From contig NW_020825326.1 of the NCBI RefSeq assembly GCF_003286085.1, positions 1,798,001 to 1,862,000 of the forward strand: DNA of 64,000 nt, written 5' to 3'. Each line of letters opens with the position of its first letter. Positions within the stretch are counted from its first letter, which is position 1. The position numbers and the translations under genes are program-made. This stretch comes from Drosophila persimilis. Taxonomy: Eukaryota > Arthropoda > Insecta > Diptera > Drosophilidae. Of this stretch, positions 49,701 through 60,914 are shown piece after piece. Under the pieces are notes generated by a model. That model was given only the letters and a program-made list of their open reading frames with translations. It was not told where the DNA came from and ran no database searches.

Positions 49701-50352
49701 TTTGGCCTGTGAGCATGCACTGCGTGATTATATAATTGCCAAAATGAAGCCAAAGCCTCGCAAACCGAAGAATATTGCTGTGGAAAACCAAGCATCGACT
49801 GGCCCAGAGCCCATGGACACCAATGGAAGCGACACTGAATCACCCGAAGACGAATTGCCAATGCTCAATTTGGCATCGTTTGCAATATATAAATTATTCA
49901 GCGAGTGGGAGCGCGACGGTTACGTTGTGCCCGAAATGCATCCATCGGCAAATGCACAGCCGCAGCAGGGAGACGCCAATGCAGCAGTTCCCGTCGTCCC
50001 CAAGGAGCCGAAGAAGCCACCAGTGCGTGCCGAATTGCCCCCAAACTGGCAGACCATGCACCCGGCCACATTGCTCTGCATTGTAGGTTCACTCAGATCA
50101 GAGAACGTAGTAAAACTCGAACTTACGTGACCAATGTTCTTTTTGTTACCTTTTTAGATGCGCCCTGGAATTGCGTATGAGGACTATGGCACCGCTGGCG
50201 ACAAGCCCAACGTGCCCCAGTGTCTCGGTGTGATTGTTGACAACCAGGAGTTTACGGCCAATGGACGCTCAAAGAAAATAGCACGTCGAAATGTTGCCGT
50301 GAATGTTTGCAACACATTGTTCGGCACCAATTTCACATATGAAGAGTATTAA
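46715..50352 (+). CDS. DIP1: DISCO interacting protein 1, double-stranded-RNA-binding protein
   Basis: DIP1 is a nuclear dsRNA-binding protein. Exons 46715-46777, 49080-49407, 49490-50082 and 50158-50352 join in frame to 392 residues. The first exon is 21 codons (MNRSRRATSANSK...) before a 2.3 kb intron. Residues about 30-130 are Pro/Ala/Val-rich and disordered. dsRBD1 lies at about 152-215 (NALMALNELKGVNISDF, QYHGKGLSKMAAKNLACEHA) with the C-terminal KKxAK-type helix. A Pro/Glu-rich linker follows, then dsRBD2 at about 318-390 (CLGVIVDNQEFTANGRSKKIARRNVA). It ends FGTNFTYEEY. In D. melanogaster DIP1 is the gene bordering the flamenco piRNA cluster; here the next gene, Nfu, is 2 kb away. Confidence 0.88.
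46778..49079 (+). other. First intron of DIP1
   Basis: 2.3 kb between GTAAGT and AATTTAG. It contains a (CATA)n microsatellite (48061-48101), a CCCATCC tandem near 48340-48365, and an antisense open frame at 48627-48869 (TQNETRPQRNHVPIKGWFLS...) that I do not recognise and which may be a retro-fragment or chance. Confidence 0.5.
48061..48101. repeat. (CATA)n microsatellite
   Basis: About ten uninterrupted CATA units in the first intron of DIP1. Confidence 0.9.
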
Positions 50353-52403
50353 GCTACATCAGACTAACGCAGACTAACTACTATGTATAGTAAGTCAGTT
50401 AATTGTTCGATGTACATATGTGCATCAATATGCTTCTGTTGTTCAATTCAATTAAATTTAAATCTAATTTTCGTCAAAAGCTAAACTCTGGATGAATCGC
50501 GATCCATCATCCATCAGCATTGGACCGTATATTGAACATTATCGAACAATTACCGCAAGTCTAAAATGTATCCATTCAAGTTGTACCATCTGATCTGTAA
50601 TCTCCTGTACGAATAAGTTAAACAAAACAAATGTATGTCATATTCAAGATAAACATTTATACTATCTGTTGAACTTGTACTGTTGTTACTCTCCTCCTAT
50701 GGGTCCACTGAAAAACCAGTGCCAACGATTCCTTCTATTCTATTCACTTTTGAGTTTCCGTATCCTTTTTTCCAAAGTTCCACAAATACTGTACATGGGA
50801 CCTTTGTCGGGTAACTGGGCTGGAGCTTTCAGCTGCATGCAATGGTAAATGACCAATTTTGTATCCAATTAAGACGCATTTTTTGGGGCGTATTTTGTTT
50901 TTACTGGAACCAGAATGTCTTCAGATTATGCCCAATTTGAATGGCACTTGGACGAAAATTGTCACTCGAAATATTTGTTGTAACATGTCTTTGTTCATGT
51001 GTTCTAATGAACACAAAGGTAATCCTTTGGTGTGAATACCACTCGTCAAGCTCCAGCTGCACCTCCTATACGCCCCAAACGACTATTTACGGGTGCTTTT
51101 CGCAAGACTTTGGGAGGAACCCAAAGGCAGATTCATGAATGGAGAATGTTTATTGTTTACATCAATAGCCGAGTCGATTGAGCCCTGTCTGTCTGTCCGT
51201 CTGTCCGTCCCCTTCAGCGCCCAATGCTCAAAGACTATAAGAGCTAGAGCAACGATGTTTTGGATCCAGACTTCTGTGATATGTCACTCCTACAAAAATA
51301 TTTCAAAACTTTGCCCCGCCCGCTTCCGCCACCACAAAGAGCGAAAATCTATTGCATGCACAAAATTGCAGATTCAAGAAAACTAAATACGCAGAATCAT
51401 AGATAATGACCATATCTATCAGATTGCTGAGTCTGGATCAGAGCAGATCATTTTTATAGCCAAAAGGAACAAATCAATTTGCAGTGGCTACGCAGCGCCC
51501 GACGTCACGCTCAGACTGATTTTCTGTCTCTCTCGCACGCACTCGTCGTCGTGTCGTCCAATATTAGCGGCGTCTGCCGGAGGAGAGCCATACTGACCAA
51601 GTATCGGGTATAAATGTAGAGTTGCGGCCTCCGCAGCAACTCACAACGTTCCCCCTCGTTTTAGTTTGGGACATATGAGACTTCAAAGTTGTTAGCGCTA
51701 TACTCAATTTATGCACACACTGCATCTTTATAGTAGATTAAAAAGTAGACTATATATCATGATGATTATCTTTTCTTGTGTGTCTTCATTATTATCAATA
51801 TAAAAATGGTATGTTGCATCTACCGTTTTTAAAAAACAACTGTTTTCCAAAGCATCTTTTATTTTTGGCTAGTTTTCCCACTTTGACTTAACTTTCAGGA
51901 AAAAATTTCCCTGTATTTCTTTCTTTTCAAAGTTCTTTGTACATTTTTTACCTAAGCTTAGAAGCCCAACTGGCTGCAATTTGGCTTCCAGATCGATTTA
52001 AGAGTCGTAATTTCGCATAAAAACAACCAAAATAGCGCTGCCGCAGGTATAAAAAGAACACAGAATAAAAATGATCAAACCAACTTTTAACGAACAACAA
52101 CGAAGGCCCGACTGTGCGACGGGAATGTTTCGCCCAAATATGGAATGTGCAGCTATAGGATTCTAACGCAAAGATAATGACTGAATGGCAGAGAAAAGTT
52201 CAATTTGTATTATTTTCGTATGAGCTTTGCGCCAAACCGAAGAGTAACGGAAGTCTGGCAGCGCCTGTCTCTATATTCTCGATACACAACATTAGTGGTG
52301 GCAATCACATTCGATACGAAACTAACAGAGTTGTCACATAGCCAGATGGCCAGTGACAGCTGATTTTACTTTTCAATTCATAATCACGACGAAAACTACC
52401 GAA
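50353..52403. other. DIP1-Nfu interval (position of flamenco in D. melanogaster)
   Basis: About 2 kb containing the DIP1 3' UTR, scattered short frames and a promoter-like block at 51609-51650. There is no tandem or nested array of transposon fragments and no long repeat. Comparison with flamenco is from memory. Confidence 0.5.
51609..51650 (+). promoter_or_regulatory. Orphan TATA/initiator-like block
   Basis: TATAAAT at 51609-51615 is followed 34 nt later (T to A) by an initiator-like TCACAA, within a GC-richer patch preceded by GACGTCACGC and CTCTCTCGC. The short inverted motif GTTGC...GCAAC lies between. No protein gene starts within 750 bp downstream, so it could drive a noncoding RNA or be part of a repeat. 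Confidence 0.3.
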
Positions 52404-53392
52404 ATGTCGAAATTACTCTCGTACACAGCAAGAATTATTTTGCGTAACTCACGCATCACCGTCAGGCAGCTGTAAGTGCTCCTTGGCGTTTCCATCAACC
52501 ATGGATGATCTTTATTCGATTCCCCTACGCAGCGGCCAGGAAGGTGTCCGAGGTTTTGCGGGTTTCGTGTCAGGGCAACGTAATGCGCCGCAGCCGGCTT
52601 ATGGGCGGCCAGTACCAGGACTCTTACGCCAGAAGATGGTATCGTCGATTGGGAAGCGTAGCATGTTCATTCAGACGCAGGACACACCGAATCCAGACAG
52701 TCTGAAGTTTCTGCCCGGTGTCGAGGTGCTGGGCAAGGGCAATACCTATGATTTCCCCAGTGGAACGGCTGCCCACTGCAGTCCATTGGGTGAGTGCCAC
52801 TGCTAACTGAAGGACGGTCAAAGCAAGTAACCATCTCAACACTCTTTTTTTCGTAGCCAAATTGCTATTCCGCGTTGAGGGCGTGCGGGCAGTGTTTTTT
52901 GGCTCTGACTTCATCACTATCTCCAAGGAAGAAAGTGCCGAGTGGAGTCTGATAAAGCCAGAGGTATTTGCCGTCATTATGGACTTCTTTGCCAGCGGGT
53001 TGCCCATATTGCATGAGGCTCGACCCAATGCCGATACCGAGATACTCGACGACGACGACGAGACAGTAATGATGATCAAAGAGTTGCTTGACACACGCAT
53101 CCGACCTACAGTGCAGGAAGATGGTGGAGACATCGTCTTCATAAGCTACGAGAACGGTGTCGTCAAGTTGAAGATGCAGGGCTCCTGCTCATCCTGTCCC
53201 AGCTCGATTGTCACCCTAAAAAACGGCGTGCAGAATATGCTGCAGTTTTACATACCTGAGGTGGAGTCCGTGGAGCAGGTCTTCGACGACGCCGACAGGA
53301 TGGCCGATAAGGAGTTCGAGCGCTTCGAAAAGAACCTTAAACAAAAGGAGCCCGCTGGGGCGCCGGTGGGCATAGGCGGTGGCCCCAATTAG
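52404..53392 (+). CDS. NFU1-like mitochondrial iron-sulfur cluster carrier
   Basis: NFU1 passes [4Fe-4S] clusters to mitochondrial enzymes such as lipoate synthase. Exons 52404-52471, 52533-52789 and 52857-53392 join in frame to 286 residues. The N-terminus ([20 protein letters not shown]) is a basic amphipathic mitochondrial presequence. The Nfu N-domain starts at about residue 67 ([19 protein letters not shown]). The NifU C-terminal domain (residues about 175-255) contains the cluster-ligating Cys pair in GSCSSCPSS at about 219 and 222. A charged tail ([17 protein letters not shown]) ends in Gly/Pro. D. melanogaster carries several tandem copies here (CG32500/CG32857/CG33502, from memory); only one is present. 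Confidence 0.93.
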
Positions 53393-53917
53393 TTATCGAT
53401 CTGTTGTTATAATGTTTGCGTTGCTAATTCTGTAGTAAAATCCTAGTTATACACATATGTAAGTCCATTAGCTTTAATTCTTTGAGGAAAGTTCGTTCTC
53501 TGTTGCTCGTCTAGAGCCCCAATACCCAAGCAGAGTGCAGGTTCCTTGCCATCGCAATAAAGCGGTGCACAATCGATTGGGGACTGCGCAAGGTCAATAA
53601 TTTGCATACTCCCAACCCGTCTTGTCCCAATTTAAGCCAACCCCCCGCCACCACCTCACAAGTGGGTCAATAAACCCGTTTTATTGCCATTGATTCTACA
53701 AGAACAGAGAGCAAACCAATGCCAACCAAAGCCGCTGCTACAGCAACCAAGTTTAATCAATAATTAATTGACAAGCCAAAAGCAAAGCACGACTAGCGAC
53801 TAGCGAGTCCTAATCTCCGCGCAACTGCAGTCTGGAGCAGACCACTGACCGTACTTGCTCCAGCCAGAACGCCAACCGGGACCGAACATACATAATACAT
53901 ACCCTCAAGCTTAACCG
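53393..53917. other. Nfu 3' UTR and short intergenic DNA
   Basis: 525 bp with AATAAA at about 53558-53563 and 53669-53674, plausible polyadenylation signals for Nfu. Nothing else seen. Confidence 0.4.
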
Positions 53918-54265
53918 ATGCTCTGCTGGGCCAACGAGGATCACTTTTTGAGCCAACGCTATCCAAATCCGCAGCAAAAGGCACCTGAGACGCTCAAGAA
54001 TTTGCTCCTGCGTTCCAGCGTGCCCATTGTGAGTGACAGGGTAGACAGCACCGATATGGCACCGTTGAAGGGGCAAGAGGTCACCAAGTTCCACAAGCAC
54101 TCTTTTCTCGAAAATCGCATCTTCGATCATCGCCTGGTCAAGGACAATCTTCTGGACAAATGGCCCACCGCTGACATGAACGAGTACCACGAGCGCAAGG
54201 ATCATCGCAATCTCATGGAGTCCTATGTACCATCTAACTCAATCAAATCATATCATATCATATAA
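53918..54265 (+). CDS. Small uncharacterised protein next to tektin
   Basis: 115 codons from an ATG to TAA, single exon. I do not recognise the protein. It is hydrophilic, without a signal peptide or membrane segment, rich in His/Lys/Asp (KFHKHSFLENRIFDHRLVKD, WPTADMNEYHERKDHRNLM), and codon use looks like that of nearby genes. It lies 313 bp upstream of the tektin on the same strand; co-location suggests a possible ciliary/sperm role, but that is guesswork. The last about 12 residues are low complexity (TCATATCATA repeats), and splicing near GAGTCCTAT|GTACCA is possible. Confidence 0.5.
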   Translation: MLCWANEDHFLSQRYPNPQQKAPETLKNLLLRSSVPIVSDRVDSTDMAPLKGQEVTKFHKHSFLENRIFDHRLVKDNLLDKWPTADMNEYHERKDHRNLMESYVPSNSIKSYHII

Positions 54266-54578
54266 TTTTGCACCTTGGCATCCAGCACCGAGCACCCAGC
54301 ACACCCAGCTGGGTGACTTTGCTGTACAAAGTCTGATCCATCAAGCAGGCACAGGAAAAGTTGCAGCTTTGGTTTCAGGCTCTGTCAGTAGATTCAGTCA
54401 TTCCTCAAACAGCACAGCACGAGCACACATCGAGATCGATTGTTACGCTTTCAGTTTTCGTAGAAAAATCACAAATTTGTAGTTTCTTACATTTCCTACA
54501 TTTTTACAACAAAATTACAAGTGGCACAAATTCCCAGTTCTTCACGCGCACTCGATCTAAGCTCCCGATTCAATCGAG

Positions 54579-56329
54579 ATGAGCCAACAGCACAATGACA
54601 ATACGGGCAACAGCTCCGGTGTACCGCCAACCACAATTATGTATTCCCAATTACAGCCCTGGAGCCATGCGGGTGCTCCGCCCTGCATGGAACCAGTCAG
54701 CGGACCGACAATACCACCCCGTGTCGGCACCGCCTACGAGACTTCACAGCGCCATCCGTGGCGCCCGGCCATGGCTTTCGAGCTGATCCAGGTGAAGCAT
54801 CTGCCGGAGCAGCCGGTGACCAATCAACTGACGAAGCAATGCTTCGTGCCAAAGGGCATGAAGACCGACGGGATGATCTTTCCAAATCTGGTCACCGGCT
54901 TCGATCGGAATCCCCAACATGCCGCCCGGGCTGCCCTCTACACGCGATATACCAACAACGAGTGGTATAACAATAACATGACCAAGTACTCCGAGTCCAA
55001 CATGAATCGGTGAGTAACTGAAGAAAGCTACATATGTCATATGAATATGGTTTAAATATGGTTTCCTTTTGTACTCCATTAGCAATCTGTCGGAGCGGAT
55101 GCGGAATGATGCAGTGCGCCTGATGCGCGAAGCTGACGAGAAGGCCACTTCAGGGCAGCGAGATGCAGGCCGCCGCCTAGGCGAACGCATCACTGATTTG
55201 ACCTTCTGGCGCAACGAGTTAAATGCCGAGCTGGAGAAGCTGATCGCCGAGATGGCCGACATTAACGAGCTGCAGCGGCAGTGCGGCAAGGCATTGCTAG
55301 ATCTGGAAATACCACTTCACATCGCCCAGGAGTGTCTATTCCACCGGGAGTCGCGCCAGGGCACCGAGAAGGTACACGATATCGTGGAAAAGGCCCTTTT
55401 GGTGGAGATTAACAATCTGAGGCTGTCGCGTGATCGGCTCAGTGGGTTACATGAGAAGATCTCCAAGCAGGCACTCGATTGCCGTGGCGCCCAGCACCTG
55501 CTTGAGGACGATGTGTCACACAAGGAGTCGTCTCTAGGCATCGACTCGATGTGTCACCAGCTGAACAACTACAGTCGTGGCATCGCCTATTACGGCGGCA
55601 TCGAAAAGTACGATCCCTCGATCAGCACCCAGGAGTCGTGGGCTCAGGCCAGCAGCGAGCATGTTAGACGGTGAGTTGGTTAAGGTCTGGGTCGGGTTGG
55701 ACATTAATAAAGGTTTTTTCCTGTCACTCCAGTTCGCAGGCTGAGCGCGCCAAGTTGTCCCAGTTGCGCAGTGATTCCCAGAACGTGGTTAATGCGGTGG
55801 CTACCACCGTGTGGGACTTTTGGAGCAACACAAACAATGCGTTCGACAGACGGGCCCAGGAGATGGCCGAGGCCAAGAACCGCGTACAGCTGCACTTGCA
55901 GAAGGTGCAGCAGGAGCTGTTCGATATGGAGAAGCACCTGTTTTTGCTCCAGAAGGCCATACAGGACAAGTCTATGCCGCTCAAGGTGGCCCAGACGCGC
56001 CTCGAGGCGCGGTGCCATCGCGAGGGTGTCGAGCTCTGCAAGTAAGTGCAGTTTAGGATTTGGCACCTCTGATTTATTCATGTGATTCAATTCCTTTTAG
56101 GGATCATGCCCAGGATCGGTTGGTTCAAGAGGTGTACGACATTCAAGGCGCTGTGGATTCTCTCCACCACAAGCTGCAGGAGTCGGAGGCCACACACCAG
56201 GGCCTGCTGAAGACCCGCTGCACTCTGGAAGTGGACCTGCGCAACAAGGTCAATGCCTTGTTCATCGACCGGGAGAAGTGCATGAGTCTGCGTCGCTCCT
56301 TCCCAGTCAGCAACTTGATTCGCTATTAA
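54579..56329 (+). CDS. Tektin (axonemal coiled-coil filament protein)
   Basis: Tektins polymerise inside the A-tubule of ciliary and sperm-tail doublet microtubules. Exons 54579-55009, 55083-55670, 55733-56041 and 56101-56329 join in frame to 518 residues. The N-terminal about 90 residues are Pro-rich and unstructured (PWSHAGAPPCMEPVSG). The rest is the tektin coiled coil: YTRYTNNEWYNNN, LGERITDLTFWRNELNAEL, EKVHDIVEKALLVE and NVVNAVATTVWDFWSNTNNAF. The tektin hallmark nonapeptide (RPNVELCRD in many members) appears as REGVELCKD, created across the third splice junction. The protein resembles tektin-3/5 and, from memory, the CG32819/CG32820/CG17450 cluster of D. melanogaster. Expression in testis or chordotonal neurons is expected from the family. 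Confidence 0.9.
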
Positions 56330-57321
56330 AATCTATGAAAAGTGTACTCTAGGTTGCAATAATCATTTATTCTTCACTCAAATGTATTACATAAATTTTC
56401 AGAAGCAGTAGTAATACATTTATTTACATAAAATATTTTGGTGCCGTGCCACTTTACATTCAAATTAACCTCTAGTGTCATAGACATCTGGCAACTCTGC
56501 TGCAACTATCGACTTGACTGGTGTAGGTGCAGCAGGAAAACAAATAAAAGCAGGAAATTATATGAACCATTAGGTGTGACGTATTTTATTTTTAGCCAAA
56601 CTATAATTTAGCTTGCAATAAAATCAGTGCCTAATATTAGCAGAGAAAACTCTCGTAGCCGATATCTATTCGATACAAGTGTCATCGCTACTTGGCCATC
56701 TCTACGTACGTGTAGCACCAGTCTTGCCGTTTTTAGTGCACTTTACTAAATAATAATTCGTACGGTAAACGCTTTTGTTTCCGCCAAAAAGGTGCTGGGT
56801 TCATATCTAAAATTAATATATAAAACTAAATTCAATAGGAGGTAGCATAAAATCATCATTATTGCAGTAATAGCAGAGTAACATGAAATACTAACCGGCG
56901 ACCATATTTTAATTGCCATTTCCACGCATTTTTCCACTCAAGTGTCATTAGAGACCACTGTCGCGCCAGACACTAAACATTTTCTGGCTAAGTGGCTGGC
57001 TTGGTGGTTACATAGGAGTCACCCAGTGATTGGGTGGTATTGCAGGTACATTTGCCTCTCAATTGGAGGTCAATAGTTTGGGGCTGTTGTCTGACGTGTA
57101 CATTTAGATAACTTTACAAACTTAGTAGGTCAATGAACCAGTTGATTTAACCTGAAAGTATTAGATTTATATATATAGATATATATATACATATGTCATA
57201 ATTAAATGTATCCTATATTTTCATGTTCGAATACGAAAACAACTTGCACAGCGATTTGAATCTATCTCTCAGCGGTCAAGAATCAGAGAAGAGCCCGAAG
57301 GGCAATAAAAATAACATCAGA
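56330..57321. other. Intergenic/5' region of GCS2alpha
   Basis: About 1 kb with (TA)n DNA near 57170-57192 and no separate gene. An in-frame upstream ATG at 57223 is probably 5' UTR. Confidence 0.4.
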
Positions 57322-60282
57322 ATGGGCTACGCTCTCTGTGTTTTGGCCGTTGCCTGCGCCTTGGCCGCCTATGCATCTGGCGTCGATCCAAGCAATTTCA
57401 AGACATGCGAACAAAGCAGCTTCTGTCGGTCAGTATCAAGACCATCAATTGTTGGCCTTCATCTTCATTGTTGACTCATCTTTTGATTGCAGCCGCTCGC
57501 GGAAGGTGCAGAGCACGGGCAGCAAGTATGCTCTCATACCAGGCACCTTGAACTCCTACATGGACTCGCTGACGGGCGATCTGATTAACAAGGAAAACCA
57601 CCATCTGTTCTCCTTCAAGCTGGAGGCCCTGGCGGGCAGCACGTTCCGCCTGCAGATCGACGAAAAGCAGCCGCTGCGACCCCGCTATAAGGTTGAGCAT
57701 GCCCTGAAGGGACAGCCCGAGGCCGGGCACATTCACGTCCACAAAGAGACCGATGGTGAGATCATCATCACTTCAAAACACACCAAGGCTGTCATACACG
57801 GAGATCCCTTCCATATTGATTTCTACGAAAACGATGTTTTGGTTGTGTCCGTCAATTCCAAGAACTGGCTTTACTTCGAGCATCTGCGCCAGAAGCCCAA
57901 AGAGCCGACCGAGCACCGCGATGGCGATCAGGAGGACCAGGACGGTGCTGTCGAGACACCAAAATTATCCGACTCAATCGACGACCCCGGCGCCTGGGAG
58001 GAGAACTTTAAATCGCATCACGACTCCAAGCCCTACGGCCCAGAGGCAGTGGCCCTAGACTTCTCCTTCCCCGCTGCTGAGGTTCTCTTTGGCATACCCG
58101 AGCATGCAGACAGTTTTGTATTGAAATCGACGTCTGGCACGGATCCCTATCGTCTGTACAATCTAGATGTTTTCGAGTACGTTGTGGATAGCAAGATGGC
58201 CTTGTATGGCTCAGTTCCGGTGATCTACGGCCATGGGTATGTGCTAGTTATAATATCAAATAACCATTATGATAATCATTTTATCTACAGAGCACAACGC
58301 ACTGCTGGCGTTTATTGGCAGAATGCAGCAGAGACCTGGGTGGACATCCAGACGTCAGAGACAAATGTTGTCTCTTCGCTAGTTAACTTTGTTTCCGGCT
58401 CCAGGAAAACACCTCCGCCGGGGGCTCATTTCATATCCGAATCGGGCATAGTCGATGCATTCATCCTGTTGGGTCCCAAGCCATTGGATGTCTTCAAGCA
58501 GTACGCGGCCCTCACCGGCACCCATGAGCTGCCGCAGCTTTTCTCACTGGCCTACCACCAGAGTCGCTGGAACTACAATGACGAGCGAGATGTGACCGCG
58601 GTATCGGCCAAGTTCGATGAGTTTAATATACCCATGGACACCATGTGGCTGGACATCGAGTATACCGATGGCAAGCGCTACTTCACGTGGGACAAATTCA
58701 AGTTCCCCCAGCCGCTGACCATGATCAAGAATCTCACCGAGCTGGGCCGTCATCTGGTGGTTATTATCGATCCCCATATCAAACGAGACAATGGCTACTT
58801 CTTCCACCAAGACTGCACAGAGAAGGGCTACTATGTAAAGACGCGGGAGGGCAACGATTACGAGGGCTGGTGCTGGCCGGGATCTGCCAGCTATCCGGAC
58901 TTCTTCAACCCGGACGTGCGGCAGTACTATGCCAGCCAGTTTGATACATCCCGGTTCCAGACGGTCACCACAGATGTGATGTTGTGGAACGACATGAACG
59001 AGCCGTCCGTCTTCAATGGTCCTGAGATAACGGCACCTAAGGATCTAATTCATTATGGGAACTGGGAGCACCGCGATGTCCACAATCTCTACGGCCACAT
59101 GCATTTGATGGGCACCTTTGCCGGCCTCCAGCAGCGCGATCCGAACCAGCGTCCCTTTATTCTCACTCGGGCCCACTTTGCTGGCTCCCAGCGTTATGCG
59201 GCCATCTGGACGGGTGACAACCTGGCCGACTGGACGCATCTGCAGCATTCGATCAAGATGTGCCTGACAGAGGCCGTGGCCGGATTTTCTTTCTGCGGTG
59301 CCGATGTCGGGGGATTTTTCGGCAATCCCGATAGCGAGCTGCTGGAGCGCTGGTATCAGACCGGTGCCTTTCTACCCTTCTTCCGTGCCCATGCTCATAT
59401 CGACACCAAGCGCCGGGAGCCATGGCTCTACCCCGAGCGCACTCGTCTTGTCATTCAAAACGCGATCAGGAAGCGCTACTCATACCTGTCGCTCTGGTAC
59501 ACCGCATTCTTCGAGCTAGAGCAGACTGGGGCGCCGGTGATACGCCCATTGCTCACACACTATCCGTTCGATAAGGAGACCTTTGGCATCGACAACCAAC
59601 TGCTGGTACAGGATCGCCTACTGGTCAAACCGGTCATGCAGCAGGGTGTCAGCAAGGTAGATGTATACTTTCCGGCCATCGATGATAAGAAAAACGGAGA
59701 CTTGTGGTACGATGTGGAAACGTATGAGCGTCAGGACCGTGTCGGTTATGTGACTGTTCCTGTTACTGAATACAAGGTAATATTTTTTTATCACATTGCA
59801 TCTTTCTGTATACACATCTACACCATTCTCGTAACTTTTCTTCATTTTAGATTCCAGTTTGGCAACGCGGTGGCAGCATTCTGGCCAAGAAGGAGCGCCA
59901 GCGTCGGGCATCAACTCTGATGCTACACGACCCCTACACTTTGATCATTTGCCTGGATCGCGACAGAAAAGCTGTCGGCACACTCTACCTGGACGATGAG
60001 AAATCCTACGCTTATCGTGAGGGCCAATACATCTATGTGAGCTACGAATTTGCCGACAATCAGCTAACCAACAACTTCATTGGCAAGCCCAAGTACAAGT
60101 CCGATGCCTGGATTGAGCGCATCGTCATTGCCGGACTTGAGCGTGTGCCCAGCGGTGCCAAGATCACCGTCAACGGAGTACAACAGTCGCTTGAGGTGAC
60201 GCGTCAAGGGGGTGCCGTGGTCGTGCGCAAACCGGCCGTTAAAATGGACATTGACTTCGTCCTCACCCTGAACTATGAATAG
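57322..60282 (+). CDS. GCS2alpha: Glucosidase II alpha subunit (GH31)
   Basis: Trims the two inner glucoses of N-glycans in the ER, controlling calnexin cycling. Exons 57322-57428, 57493-58236, 58291-59776 and 59851-60282 join in frame to 922 residues, the usual length. Residues 1-18 form a signal peptide (MGYALCVLAVACALAAYASG). The GH31 core contains SRWNYNDERDVTAVSAKFDE, WLDIEYTDGKRYFTWD, the nucleophile motif LWNDMNEPSVFNGPE (Asp about 518) and IWTGDNLADW with the acid/base Asp at about 592; then HAHIDTKRREPWLY. The C-terminal beta-sandwich ends VLTLNYE. The 54 nt intron at 58237-58290 has no stop in frame. The start is chosen at the Met that opens the signal peptide rather than the upstream in-frame one at 57223. 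Confidence 0.95.
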
Positions 60283-60914
60283 TTTGTCTTCAGACTAGTA
60301 TTAACTGTATAAACTACACAAATCTGATATTTCTGTTAAACGATTTAAGTAACCCAAACTGCAAGTCAGTCCCATCTGCCTAGCAGTATTATTCCATGTA
60401 GAATAAATTTGAAGATTTCCGGTCCTTTTTTTTATATCTAATCGGATTACGATTAGACTGTTCTGTTCTGCGACTCAGCTCGAAATCCAATGTTCGATAA
60501 TAAAAACAGGTTTTTAAGAAGACATTTTGTTCTCCGATGTACTTTTAGACCAAAATAATTAAATTTAAGTACATACGATTAGTACGACTAGCACACAGAT
60601 AGCATGTTTTAAGCCCACACTGCAGAAACATAGTGAAAAAAAGGTTGAGAAAAAAATGATGTGTCTTGGCATTTATAATAATATTACGCACTAAGATTTG
60701 TGTCAGTTTGCTTTGCCACATTCTAGGAGGCGCCAAAACTGCACTACAGATGCTACACTACCTTGTGAAACATGATTTATCTCCATAAATTCAGATCCAA
60801 AGGAGGACATATATCGATATGATGGATATATGAAAATCACTTATAGTCGCCAGTATCGTATGCAATCCAGTAATGGATAAGTTGTGCTGGTGAACGCGAC
60901 CAATATTCGAAAAA
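60283..60914. other. GCS2alpha 3' UTR and spacer
   Basis: 632 bp with AATAAA near 60402-60407 and AT-rich DNA. Nothing else seen. Confidence 0.4.

Noticed and set aside
57223..57321. Upstream in-frame Met for GCS2alpha
   Set aside because: It would bury the signal peptide 33 residues inside the protein, so the Met at 57322 is preferred.
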